A DNA stretch of 29,095 nt from Actinomycetota bacterium (GCA_023379725.1 JAMCPC010000083.1:1-29095), one strand, 5' to 3'; positions 14,852-22,600 are shown, numbered from the stretch's first letter. Translations and numbers: made by a program. Notes: generated by a model from the sequence alone, not told the origin.

Positions 14852-16534
14852 GCGGTCGAGCAGCATCTCTAATGCGTGACTCTGTGGGGAGACCGGGTCG
14901 ATGATCAGCTCCCTGACAGTCTTGACGATCTCCTTGGCAGCCTTCTGGTTCGGGTCCGGAATAGGGAACCGTTCAACGTACTGAGTAATGTATCGACGCC
15001 TGCCGGCATACAGCTTGTTCCCACACACTGCATCGTAGTAATCACGGCCGAGGCTTGAATTTGCCACTGCCATCATCAAGAAGGCCAGGTTCTCGTCGTC
15101 AACGACCAGCCAATAGCAATCGCCATTCACAACCGCTCCGGATGTGTCGTAGAAGAACTTGGGCTCTTCGCTAATGTCAGGACAGAGGATTTTCGGTGCT
15201 GTCCACCTCGCCGGCTGCTGAGGTACCCATATCTCCCACCAGCGTCGACCGCCTTCAATGACGTATTTCCGCCCCTCCAGTTGTTCGCGGTATCCTTCAA
15301 GATACGCAAGCGTGGCCGGCCACTTCGCGAGGTCAACAGGTGATCGTCGTAACTCGGACCGATCGTACGGGTACAGAATCTGTTTTTGAGGAGTACCACC
15401 TGACCAACGCTGCGCAACATGATGCGTGAATAGCGGAAGCAGCAGTTCGGATTCCGGAACGACCTTTTGCCGGCTCCAGTCGTCACGGATGAACACGTTG
15501 TCTGCAGTCGTCTTGACACCAACCCTGAACTTTCCGACGTCGCCAAATCGCATTACCGCCGCTGCTTCTACCTTCGTGACCCAATCATCGCAGCTGTTCC
15601 TCGGAATCCAGGGCGCTCTAGGATCGGTAGCGTCAACCTCCCCCGACCGCAATTGGTAGGTGCTACCGCCGATGGCCACAACACCATCGTTCCAGGCGGC
15701 CAGCGCCTCGAAGACCGAGGTGGCCTCCTTCTCCGGAGCACTATCAGATCGGTCTTCGTAGGCCGCGATCATCGGGAATCGGCAACCACCACCATCACTT
15801 CGGCGCGCGATCACAACGGCGGGGAGAACTGCCGCCTCGAACATCTTGGTATCCCCGAGATCGTAAATACCGACGATCTGAAATCTCTTGGCCAGCATCG
15901 AACGAAGGGCGATCCCGGTCTTTGTGGTCAGGAACCGGTTGGAGCACAGAAGGGCGAGTACACCACCCGAACGCAAGGCCACCGCCATCGCGACCGTGAA
16001 GGCCTGATAGAGGTCTACGCGACCTGTAAGGTCGAAATCCGCCGCCAGACGTCGAGACATATCGGCCCCTAACACCTGAGTTCGCACGTAGGGAGGATTT
16101 GCAATTACCAAGTCAAACTGGCCCGCGAACTGGATTACGTCAGGGTTTTCGAAAAGCGAATCTCTCGATTCCTTCTCATCGAGCACCGCCTCGATGAAGT
16201 CAACTTTGTCCAGGAACGCCTTACAATTGGTTGGGAGATCGGTCAGCCGCGCTTGAGCCACATGCAAAGCCGTTGCGTCAATATCGAAGCCGTACATATC
16301 AACTTTCGACGTGGCCGAGAGTGCCGCTGCCGTCGCCGCAAGCAGTGCCCCGTCGCCGCAAGCAGGGTCCAAGACACGAATACGGGAGCAACTACCGAGC
16401 GCCGCTGCCGCCTGCTCGGCTACGAACGCAGCCAGAAGGGGCGGGGTGTAGTGGACCCCGCCCGACTTCACCGGGTCAGCTCGGTGCCGGTCAGTAAGTG
16501 AAGGGAACGACGCATTCGGGACGCAACTGCTCAT
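14822..16534 (-). CDS. Gamma-class N6-adenine DNA methyltransferase (Eco57I/TaqI type)
   Basis: 570 residues from ATG 16534. It would methylate adenine in the target of the partner endonuclease and protect the host DNA. Motif order X-I-IV marks the gamma class: GGVHYTPPLLAAFVAE (motif X, about 25-40), VLDPACGDGALL (motif I, 54-65), FDIDA (II), and IANPPYVRT (motif IV, NPPY at 146-149, the target adenine pocket). GGVLALLCSNRFLTT follows. The C-terminal third (KFRVGVKTTADNVF through YVERFPIPDP) is a TaqI-like target recognition domain. The frame is open to 16627, but GGAGGT lies 11 nt before 16534 and a TATAAT lies 6 nt before it, so I choose 16534. It is convergent with the endonuclease gene with a 30-bp overlap. 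Confidence 0.92.
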   Translation of the reverse strand: MSSCVPNASFPSLTDRHRADPVKSGGVHYTPPLLAAFVAEQAAAALGSCSRIRVLDPACGDGALLAATAAALSATSKVDMYGFDIDATALHVAQARLTDLPTNCKAFLDKVDFIEAVLDEKESRDSLFENPDVIQFAGQFDLVIANPPYVRTQVLGADMSRRLAADFDLTGRVDLYQAFTVAMAVALRSGGVLALLCSNRFLTTKTGIALRSMLAKRFQIVGIYDLGDTKMFEAAVLPAVVIARRSDGGGCRFPMIAAYEDRSDSAPEKEATSVFEALAAWNDGVVAIGGSTYQLRSGEVDATDPRAPWIPRNSCDDWVTKVEAAAVMRFGDVGKFRVGVKTTADNVFIRDDWSRQKVVPESELLLPLFTHHVAQRWSGGTPQKQILYPYDRSELRRSPVDLAKWPATLAYLEGYREQLEGRKYVIEGGRRWWEIWVPQQPARWTAPKILCPDISEEPKFFYDTSGAVVNGDCYWLVVDDENLAFLMMAVANSSLGRDYYDAVCGNKLYAGRRRYITQYVERFPIPDPNQKAAKEIVKTVRELIIDPVSPQSHALEMLLDRLVRSSFGLE

Positions 16535-16540
16535 AGCTTG

Positions 16541-16546
16541 ATTATA
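16541..16546 (-). promoter_or_regulatory. -10 box directly ahead of the methyltransferase start
   Basis: TATAAT on the minus strand, then CAAGCT, then ATG 16534. The hexamer overlaps a GGAGGT (16546-16551), so the gene could be read both from a leaderless transcript and from a longer one with a ribosome site. No good -35 is seen. Confidence 0.45.
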
Positions 16547-16980
16547 CCTCCGGGGTGTGACAGCATGGTGATCTGTCAGCAGACATCGGCACATCGAACG
16601 CCACATAAAAGAGGCGAACCAACGCAATTACGGCGGCCCTGTTAACGGACATGCAAAACTGCATGGATGCGGTCAAAAAATTGCACAGTGGCGAACACCA
16701 AAATTATACGGGCCATTGAGAGATCCAAAGGTCTGGTGCGCCGGAAAGTGGCGCAGGTGACAATGGCCATGAGAATTACCCGCGGACGGCCAGTGTACGT
16801 TATATCATATCAACCTGCCAGTGGTGTCACCCCCTACTAAAGTTTACCCACTTTCATTTACTTCTGGGTTGGTTAAATGGTTATTCTATTTTCTCATATG
16901 TTTGTGCAACTTCCAAATGACTGGCTATGCCTTGGCGTTTACGGTCCAGCAGCGGTAGCTGTCACCTTTTATGTTCAGCA
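16547..16980. other. Island spacer between methyltransferase and HNH gene
   Basis: About 430 bp with no convincing gene. A 57-codon plus-strand frame (16667-16840) has no ribosome site and no motif. Near 16824-16855 a segment (GGTGTCACCCCC, then ACTAAAGTTTACCCACTT) looks like a transposon end, but no partner end was found. Base composition drops sharply from the G+C-rich methyltransferase to about 33% G+C around 16861-16920. Confidence 0.4.
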
Positions 16981-17202
16981 TCAGTGTGAACCATACGACC
17001 GAGTATTTTCATGGCAAGGTTTACAAAGGTGTTCACAATTGCTTAACGTATTGGAACCACCTGCTTTAGCTGAGGTTTTGTGATGAAACTCGGTTGCCTT
17101 GCTGCGACAACGACCATTGTGTTTACAGCTCTTGCGCTTACATTCACATTTACCACCCGAACGCCGTTTTACCTCGTCCTTTACACTTTGAGGAAACTCC
17201 AT
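16981..17202 (-). CDS. Small HNH nuclease
   Basis: 73 residues with the strongest ribosome site in the window (AAGGAGGTGA, 6 nt before ATG 17202). The sequence is a compact HNH finger: SGGKCECKRKSC and CRSK (first Cys pair), EFHHKTSAKAGGSNTLSNC (the His-His and Asn of the motif), and LCKPCHENTRSYG (CxxC and the last His). Such short stand-alone HNH proteins are common in phages, islands and bacterial chromosomes; they nick or cut DNA with one metal ion. It follows the same direction as the methyltransferase and lies upstream of it, so a transcript could run from HNH into the methyltransferase gene. Surrounding DNA is 20-35% G+C, unlike either the host or the methyltransferase, suggesting a separate origin. 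Partner role in restriction, homing or defence is open. Confidence 0.82.
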   Translation of the reverse strand: MEFPQSVKDEVKRRSGGKCECKRKSCKHNGRCRSKATEFHHKTSAKAGGSNTLSNCEHLCKPCHENTRSYGSH

Positions 17203-17208
17203 ATTTAT

Positions 17209-17218
17209 TCACCTCCTT
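17209..17218 (-). promoter_or_regulatory. Strong ribosome binding site of the HNH gene
   Basis: AAGGAGGTGA on the minus strand, near-perfect complement of the 16S rRNA tail, 6 nt before the ATG. It shows that this very short frame is a real gene. Confidence 0.8.
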
Positions 17219-17472
17219 TCATTTTCACATTATGACATAGAAACATTCTTTATTCATAGTATAACAATGTTAAAATAGTAATGCAAGCATACATTTATCA
17301 TCGGGGAATAATTAAGGATAAAATGGTAACTATCTCCGTTCGCACTGGAATGCGTGATGGTCAGGGATGAGTATCAATGACCGCCGGACACTATCAGGGC
17401 ATTCCCTGCCCAGCGACCCCGCGCCACTACCGAGTTAGTGCTGGACTAGCCAGCTAGGCAAGCACCAGACTA
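17219..17472. other. Right edge of the island, no gene
   Basis: The first part (17220-17300) is about 20% G+C and may hold the HNH promoter. From about 17340 the composition returns to about 55% G+C. No coding frame or terminal inverted repeat is visible. Host homology begins sharply at 17473. Confidence 0.5.
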
Positions 17473-17474
17473 CA

Positions 17475-17768
17475 GAGGGAGTTCATGGAGATCTGCGAGT
17501 TCCGGTGTCGTCTGTCCAGAACGTCGAAGTCCTTGAAGATGCACATACCCCAGCCGATCATGGATTTAAGTTTGGTACAAGACTCTACGGAACGATTGAA
17601 GTGGGCACAATGTCTTCTAAGGATAAAAAGGTCTTTGCTGCAGTACACCGGAATACCCCAAGAGGTATCCGAGTCGTGCTTCAGGGAGAATCGCATGATG
17701 AATGGATCGTTGGATGTGATAACCCCGAAGAAGTACTATCTGCTATATCTACTCACTTGACACAGTAA
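17475..17768 (+). pseudogene. 5'-truncated copy of the 118-residue unknown protein gene
   Basis: Codons 22-118 are identical to the intact copy at 13015, but the first 21 codons, ribosome site and promoter are missing; upstream in-frame sequence is unrelated and has a stop (TAG) near 17438 with no ATG. A GTG at 17505 could start an 87-residue piece, but no ribosome site precedes it. Confidence 0.93.
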
Positions 17769-17968
17769 TTTACTTGACACAGTAATTTAATTTACTTGAC
17801 ACAGTAATTTCGATATTTGAAGTAACCCACCCGAAGAGATTCTCCCCGCCCTCACAGACGTGGCTTGCACCTAAGTGCCACCAATGGGATAGCCACCGAT
17901 CTGATCCGATCTGATCCCGTTCAGTTCAGTTCCCTGCCCTCACAGACAGGATCTGCACCTCCCCCGCC

Positions 17969-17997
17969 TGGCCAATATAGCCATGACATTCTATAAT
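17969..17997 (+). promoter_or_regulatory. gpmA: gpmA promoter, leaderless layout
   Basis: TGGCCA (17969-17974, four of six -35 matches), 17-nt gap, TATAAT (17992-17997), then GTTACA and ATG at 18004. Transcription would start at or next to the A of ATG. No Shine-Dalgarno sequence is present, which fits. Confidence 0.6.
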
Positions 17998-18003
17998 GTT
18001 ACA

Positions 18004-18753
18004 ATGACGTTTGAACTCGTTATTCTCAGGCACGGAGAATCTACCTGGAATGCCAAGAATCTTTTTACCGGCTGGACAGATGTCGATCTATCCGAAAAAG
18101 GCAGGGAGGAAGCAGCGGCAGCCGGAATGGTAATGATGGACAACCGCATCGAACCCATGATGCTACATACCTCAGTTCTGACCAGGTCGGTAAAGACCGC
18201 AAACATAGCGCTTGAGGCAATGGACAGATGCTGGATTCCCGTACGCCGGCACTGGAGACTAAACGAACGTCACTATGGCGATCTGCAGGGAAAGAACAAG
18301 CATGAGTCTACAGGCATCTATGGAGCAGAGCAGGTAAAGACATGGAGAAGAGGCTACTCGACACCTCCTCCTCCTGTTGCACCAGACGATCCTCGCCATC
18401 CGGCAAACGATCCTCGCTACCACCACGTGCCTACATCCGCGCTACCTGCCACCGAATGCCTGGCTGATGTAGTTTCACGGATGCTTCCCTACTTCTACGA
18501 CACCATCGTTGCCGACCTGTACCTGTATCGCTCGGTACTTGTAGTAGCTCACGGCAATTCACTGCGAGCCCTTGTAAAGCACTTGGAAAATATAAGCGAT
18601 CGGGACATAGAGGGACTTGACATTCCGACCGGAGTACCAAGAAGGTACATACTGGAAGAGAGCCTGGAGATAAAAGAGGTTGGCTACCTGGGAGATCCTA
18701 AAAGGATAGAAGAGGCAACTCGTGCCGTGGCAGCGCAGACGACAGTTGGCTGA
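18004..18753 (+). CDS. gpmA: 2,3-bisphosphoglycerate-dependent phosphoglycerate mutase
   Basis: 249 residues from ATG 18004. Converts 3- and 2-phosphoglycerate in glycolysis and gluconeogenesis. Histidine phosphatase signature LVILRHGESTWN with the phosphorylated His, FTGWTDVDLSEKGREEA, TSVLTRSVKTA, NERHYGDLQGKNK with the catalytic Glu, the second catalytic His in VVAHGNSLRALVKHLE, and IPTGVPRRY at the end, all in the usual order. An in-frame ATG at 17983 adds 7 residues, but it would lie upstream of the -10 box, so 18004 is preferred. This is the intact gene; its first 25 codons are duplicated at 13605. Confidence 0.96.
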   Translation: MTFELVILRHGESTWNAKNLFTGWTDVDLSEKGREEAAAAGMVMMDNRIEPMMLHTSVLTRSVKTANIALEAMDRCWIPVRRHWRLNERHYGDLQGKNKHESTGIYGAEQVKTWRRGYSTPPPPVAPDDPRHPANDPRYHHVPTSALPATECLADVVSRMLPYFYDTIVADLYLYRSVLVVAHGNSLRALVKHLENISDRDIEGLDIPTGVPRRYILEESLEIKEVGYLGDPKRIEEATRAVAAQTTVG

Positions 18754-18792
18754 TCCGCTGTATACGACAAACCGATAAATCTATCAAATAGC

Positions 18793-18821
18793 GTGACATG
18801 CCCCAATAAATAAGTTAAGAT
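18793..18821 (+). promoter_or_regulatory. Promoter of the cyclic-nucleotide-binding protein, leaderless layout
   Basis: GTGACA (18793-18798), exactly 17 nt, TAAGAT (18816-18821), then TATCCC and GTG at 18828. Five of six -35 bases match. It has the same 6-nt distance from -10 to start codon as gpmA. Confidence 0.6.
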
Positions 18822-18827
18822 TATCCC

Positions 18828-19265
18828 GTGGCAACAAATAATTTATCCCTAAAGGAAGTAGACCTTGGCAGCATATGGTTGTTTTCGGCGTGCTCGGCAC
18901 CGCAGTTGCGCACCATACGCAAGGCAGTAGAGGAAATCGTTGTACCCAGCGGTAAGGTAATCTGCAAAGAGGGAACTCCCGGACGCGAATTTTTCTTCAT
19001 AGTAGAGGGCTATGCGAGCGTACTTCGTAACGGAAGGCGTGTAGCTACATTGGGACCGGGGCAATATTTTGGAGAATTATCCCTACTCGACAAGCAACCA
19101 AGATCGGCAACTGTTATAGCAAGTTCAAATATGGAAGTGCTGGTTCTGGAGTACAGAAAGTTCCATGGCATATTAATGGCAATGCCGGTAATTGCTACCA
19201 AGATGCTCTCTACTATGGCGACAAGATTGCGCGAGGCAGATACAAAGGCATTTGCCCATTCCTAA
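18828..19265 (+). CDS. Stand-alone cyclic-nucleotide-binding domain protein
   Basis: 145 residues from GTG. It is a single Crp-type beta-roll with the phosphate-binding cassette FGELSLLDKQPRSATV (about residues 81-96), preceded by GKVICKEGTPGREFFFIVEGYASV and followed by the C helix (YRKFHGILMAMPVIATKMLSTMATRL). There is no helix-turn-helix, so it is not a DNA-binding Crp. The Glu and Arg of the cassette that contact the cyclic phosphate are present, so cAMP binding is plausible. Partner unknown; it follows gpmA in the same direction by 74 nt but has its own promoter. Confidence 0.88.
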   Translation: MATNNLSLKEVDLGSIWLFSACSAPQLRTIRKAVEEIVVPSGKVICKEGTPGREFFFIVEGYASVLRNGRRVATLGPGQYFGELSLLDKQPRSATVIASSNMEVLVLEYRKFHGILMAMPVIATKMLSTMATRLREADTKAFAHS

Positions 19266-19378
19266 CGGCTCTGATCATTGTTGCAGTTCCTCCTGAAAAG
19301 AGTAGAGCATAGAGCGTCCGACAGGTCAGGAAAGATGTCTGGCCGGATAAAACCCACAGTTATTCACGATACAACTCG

Positions 19379-21520
19379 CTAATCCAGCGAGACCTCTACG
19401 ACCTGACTAAGGTCCATCACCTTGACCTCATCCTCCTTCTGATTGGCCTTGACTGCATCATCTATCATAATCAGGCAGTACGGACAGGCTGTAACGACCA
19501 CATCGGCACCGGTGGATAGCGCCTCGTCTGTTCTTTCCATGTTGACGCGTTTTCCTATCGACTCTTCCATCCACATCCTGGCTCCACCAGCACCACAGCA
19601 GAAACTCCGTTCCTTGTGCCGTTGCATTTCAATCTGCTTCACCCCAGGCATGGCACTGAGAACGTCTCTGGGCTCATCAAAGACGCGATTGTGCCTACCC
19701 AGATAGCATGGATCGTGATAGGTTGCACTTGCACTGAACGATTTACCGGGAGTAAGCCTTCCTTCATTGACGAGGCTGGCAAGCAACTGGCTATGATGAA
19801 TAACCTCGAAATTGCCACCAAGTGCCGGATATTCACGAGATATAGAATTAAAACAATGTGGACAGGAAGCTACTATCTTTCTTACTTTGGCCTTCTGCAA
19901 CGTATCTATATTGGCTTTGGCCTGCTCCTGGAATAGGTACTCGTTCCCCATTCTCCTTGCAGGATCTCCGGTACATGATTCGCGAGTACCCAGTATGGCA
20001 AACTTGACTCCTGCCTGATGCAACATTCGTGCAATTGCCTGAGTAGATTTCCGCGCTCTTTCGTCCAGTGCCCCCGCACAGCCAACCCAATAAAGGTACT
20101 CTATATCGTCCGGTATCTCACCTGACACTACAGGTATATCGAAATCCAGACCAGATGTCCAGTCCGTACGTTTTGAACCTCCCATGCCCCAGGGGTCACC
20201 CTGATTTTCTATATTTCTCAACATCAAGCCTGCCTCCTGGGGAAAGCGCGATTCCATGAGCACTTCGTAACGGCGCATATCCACAATGGCATCTATGTGC
20301 TCTATATCCACCGGACACTCTTCTACGCACGCTCCACAGGTCAAACACGACCACAGCACATCAGGGTCTATCGTGCCGGGTACAAGTGTGGGAGAATCCT
20401 CACTACTCTCTACCCCAGAGGTAGAGCCCCCACTGCCACTCTGCGAATTACTCTCGTTGCCATCGTTGCTACTACCGCTACCACCGGTACCATGCTTGGA
20501 AAGCAACCTGGGAGCGGACTCAAACATATTATCGCGTAACGACATTATTAGCAGCTTGGGGGAAAGAGGCTTACCGGTATTCCACGCCGGACAAACTGCC
20601 TGGCAACGCCCACACTCAGTACAGGTAACCAGATCCAACAATTGTTTCCATCTGAAATCTTCAATATGTCCCGCCCCAAATACGGTATCTTCACTGACCT
20701 CTTCCATGTCCATGGAGGGCGTAGAGTACAGCGCTCCAAGTGCTCTGGGACGTCTGGAGGTAATGACATTCAGGGGAGCCATAAATATATGGAGGTGCTT
20801 TGAATAGGTCACAAATACCAGAAAAGCCATTATGACCGTAACGTTCAACAGCAAGAACCCGGTCACCAGGTATCCGTTGACTGTTTTGCCGAAACCTGAG
20901 AAAGCTCTGCCTATGCCATGACTCGCAAAAGCCCACCAGCCGTAGGGGAATTCTCCGACGTTGGTCTGGGCGGCACGATAACCAAGTAGGGAAATGACAA
21001 CCATGGCTATCATGAAAAGCGTGAGCCACGCCGCCTTCGTATGGGATCCGTAGAAACGTGATCCCCTCTCACGGCGAGCCGGCGATTGTTTGATTCTTAT
21101 AACAGTAAACGCCGCCAGAGCAACAAGAATAGAGACACTGAAAAAATCCTCCAGAAATCCCAGTACAGCAGTATGTCCAATCAGAGGAATAACAAATTTT
21201 TTATCGAACAAATCTCCGTAGGCCTCAATTATGGTGAAAAGAAGGATTATAAAGCCCCAGAATGTCATAGCATGGGCAATACCAGGCGCACGGCGTTTGA
21301 ACATCTTTCTCTGACCAATGACCTCAGAGAGCTCAGCCTGAATACGTCTGGGTATATCCTGCAGCCGACCATGATCAGGCTGCCCGGAGGCAACAAGCCT
21401 CTCTATGAAGAACAACCTCCGTCCGGCTATTGCAAGAGCCACAACCGTTACAACCAGACCGATCGTCATACGCAACGCAATAGGCCCGCCAAACTGTGCA
21501 GCAACAATCATTCCACTCAT
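19379..21520 (-). CDS. Membrane iron-sulfur oxidoreductase, EtfD/heterodisulfide-reductase-like
   Basis: 713 residues. Order: about six membrane helices in 1-260 (for example MTFWGFIILLFTIIEAYG, LTLFMIAMVVISLLGYRA), a NarI-like quinone-facing part; two [4Fe-4S] ferredoxin motifs, CTECGRCQAVCP and CLTCGACVEECP; then two CCG domains (VGCAGAL...SCTGDPARR...CPHCFNSI and HDPCYLGRHN...CCGAGGARMW...CPYCLIMI). This matches the actinobacterial membrane protein EtfD (Rv0338c type), which passes electrons from electron-transfer flavoprotein to menaquinone during beta-oxidation. The assignment to EtfD rests on architecture alone. A Ser/Gly/Asn-rich insert of about 35 residues lies between the two cluster motifs (20385-20500). 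ATG 21520 has GGAG upstream. Confidence 0.85.
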   Translation of the reverse strand: MSGMIVAAQFGGPIALRMTIGLVVTVVALAIAGRRLFFIERLVASGQPDHGRLQDIPRRIQAELSEVIGQRKMFKRRAPGIAHAMTFWGFIILLFTIIEAYGDLFDKKFVIPLIGHTAVLGFLEDFFSVSILVALAAFTVIRIKQSPARRERGSRFYGSHTKAAWLTLFMIAMVVISLLGYRAAQTNVGEFPYGWWAFASHGIGRAFSGFGKTVNGYLVTGFLLLNVTVIMAFLVFVTYSKHLHIFMAPLNVITSRRPRALGALYSTPSMDMEEVSEDTVFGAGHIEDFRWKQLLDLVTCTECGRCQAVCPAWNTGKPLSPKLLIMSLRDNMFESAPRLLSKHGTGGSGSSNDGNESNSQSGSGGSTSGVESSEDSPTLVPGTIDPDVLWSCLTCGACVEECPVDIEHIDAIVDMRRYEVLMESRFPQEAGLMLRNIENQGDPWGMGGSKRTDWTSGLDFDIPVVSGEIPDDIEYLYWVGCAGALDERARKSTQAIARMLHQAGVKFAILGTRESCTGDPARRMGNEYLFQEQAKANIDTLQKAKVRKIVASCPHCFNSISREYPALGGNFEVIHHSQLLASLVNEGRLTPGKSFSASATYHDPCYLGRHNRVFDEPRDVLSAMPGVKQIEMQRHKERSFCCGAGGARMWMEESIGKRVNMERTDEALSTGADVVVTACPYCLIMIDDAVKANQKEDEVKVMDLSQVVEVSLD
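20385..20500 (-). repeat. Ser/Gly-rich low-complexity insert between the two ferredoxin motifs
   Basis: Encodes about 38 residues of G, S, N, E and T (HGTGGSGSSNDGNESNS and onward) where relatives normally have a short linker. Codons are repetitive (CTACCGCTACCACC-type on the plus strand). Confidence 0.65.
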
Positions 21521-21559
21521 ATAGCTATTACTCCATTCACCTTGCTCATCCTCTATTAA

Positions 21560-22135
21560 TTAATCATCTGACTTATCACGATTTTCGAAGTATCTACTTG
21601 GGGTCGGCCCCCACTGTCCCTGGTATTTGGATTTGACAACCGACGAACCATAGGGATTGTCCGCTGCGGTAGTCATCTTCAAAAAACTTATCTGCCCTAT
21701 CGCCATCCCTGGATAGATAGTAATAGGCAAGTTTGCCACGTTGGATAGCTCCAAAGTCAAGTGGCCATCCCATCCGGCATCCACAAAACCTGCAGTAGAA
21801 TGAATCAACAATCCCAGCCTGCCCAAGGACGATTTCCCTTCCAGCCTCGCTACAAGGTCATCCGGTAAGGCCACCCTCTCAAGCGTGGAACCAAGAATGA
21901 ACTCCCCAGGATGGAGCATCAGAGCACTACCTTCCTCTATAGTGACCAACTCAGTCAACTCCTCCTGGCTCTCGAATACATCAATAACCCCCATAGAGTG
22001 ATTGCGAAAAACCCTGAAATACTTGTCCACATGCAGGTCGACCGATGAGGGCTGCACATCCGATTCCGAATATGGCTCTATGACGATCCTACCCGCAGCT
22101 ATCTGCTCCTTAATTGAATGATCTGAAAGTATCAC
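21560..22135 (-). CDS. dcd: dCTP deaminase (probably bifunctional with dUTPase)
   Basis: 191 residues from a GTG at 22135, which gives the family start (V)ILSDHSIKEQIAAGRI and the size of the mycobacterial enzyme. It makes dUTP, and in actinobacteria dUMP, from dCTP. QPSSVDLHVDKYFRVF, the core EGKSSLGRLGLLIHSTAGFVDAGWDGHLTLEL with catalytic Ser/Arg/Glu positions, and the C-terminal GQWGPTPSRYF are all present. An ATG at 22162 in frame would add nine residues not seen in relatives; a TACTAT -10-like box at 22146-22151 also lies between the two starts, favouring 22135. Downstream is the EtfD-like gene, 39 nt away. Confidence 0.95.
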   Translation of the reverse strand: MILSDHSIKEQIAAGRIVIEPYSESDVQPSSVDLHVDKYFRVFRNHSMGVIDVFESQEELTELVTIEEGSALMLHPGEFILGSTLERVALPDDLVARLEGKSSLGRLGLLIHSTAGFVDAGWDGHLTLELSNVANLPITIYPGMAIGQISFLKMTTAADNPYGSSVVKSKYQGQWGPTPSRYFENRDKSDD

Positions 22136-22266
22136 TCTGTGCAGGATAGTACGAATTAGCACCCTTTGTGAAGTTTACAGCAAAAAAAATTATGACTCCA
22201 TCCGCGGTATTGTGAGAAAAACATCAACAACCAGGATGCAGCCTATGCGCAAGGATAGAAGTATGA

Positions 22267-22272
22267 TATAAT
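22267..22272 (+). promoter_or_regulatory. -10 box of the tRNA-Gly gene
   Basis: TATAAT 12 nt before the mature 5' end of the tRNA. No clear -35 sequence accompanies it. Confidence 0.45.
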
Positions 22273-22284
22273 AATTGGGTCTAT

Positions 22285-22355
22285 GCGGGCGTAGTTCAAT
22301 GGTAGAACTCCAGCTTCCCAAGCTGACGGCGCGGGTTCGATTCCCGTCGCCCGCT
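22285..22355 (+). tRNA. tRNA-Gly, anticodon CCC
   Basis: 71 nt with a full cloverleaf. Acceptor GCGGGCG pairs with CGCCCGC, D arm GTTC/GAAC, anticodon loop TTCCCAA with CCC, T arm GCGGG-TTCGATT-CCCGT, discriminator T. The 5' half is the same as in E. coli glyU. The last anticodon-stem pair is C-A. The 3' CCA is not encoded. Confidence 0.97.
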
Positions 22356-22374
22356 CTCCCTAAAAGCGGTTCTT
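22351..22374 (+). terminator. Possible short terminator of tRNA-Gly
   Basis: CCGCT at the tRNA 3' end can pair with AGCGG at 22365-22369, followed by TTCTT. The stem is only 5 bp and uses mature tRNA bases, so this is weak. Confidence 0.3.
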
Positions 22375-22448
22375 CGGATTCTGGCGGGGTATGCCCGTCA
22401 TCGGACGACGATTGATCCGAGGACTCGCCAGTTTGGCTTGCCGGCATA

Positions 22449-22478
22449 GAGCAGTGCTCGTATCCGGTAGTACTGCTC
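22449..22478. other. Inverted repeat GAGCAGT-N16-ACTGCTC
   Basis: Perfect 7-bp arms in the tRNA-to-phosphoesterase spacer (22356-22642), which otherwise contains no gene. Function unknown. Confidence 0.4.
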
Positions 22479-22600
22479 ACGCCACTATGCTTGTGACAGT
22501 CATTTGCGGGATGAATCACCAGCTTGCAAAGACCTTTCAGTAAGCCTTTCCCGCCCCTGCGGACAGAGGCTAAACACGACGAACAAATTGGCGCAACCTC

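Larger units (their letters stand above)
17473..18079 (+). repeat. Right copy of the long direct repeat flanking the restriction-modification island
   Basis: 607 bp, 4397 bp downstream of the left copy. Same content as 13076-13680 with one substitution and one 2-nt C-run difference. It contains the truncated unknown gene, the three TTGACACAGTAATTT units, the spacer and the start of the intact gpmA. Confidence 0.97.

Noticed and set aside
15467..16072. 201-codon plus-strand frame opposite the methyltransferase
   Set aside because: Shadow frame in G+C-rich DNA; the minus strand encodes all methyltransferase motifs.
16667..16840. 57-codon plus-strand frame in the island spacer
   Set aside because: No ribosome site, no recognisable family, atypical composition; may be decayed DNA.
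16824..16860. Possible IS21-like end (GGTGTCACCCCC and TAAAGTTTACCCAC)
   Set aside because: Resemblance from memory only; no partner inverted end or transposase in the island.
16877..17083. 68-codon plus-strand frame with hydrophobic start
   Set aside because: Antisense to the HNH gene, which has a strong ribosome site and zinc/metal motifs.
22285..22355. tRNA-Gly as an integration site
   Set aside because: No duplicated 3' tRNA end, integrase or foreign DNA next to it in this window.
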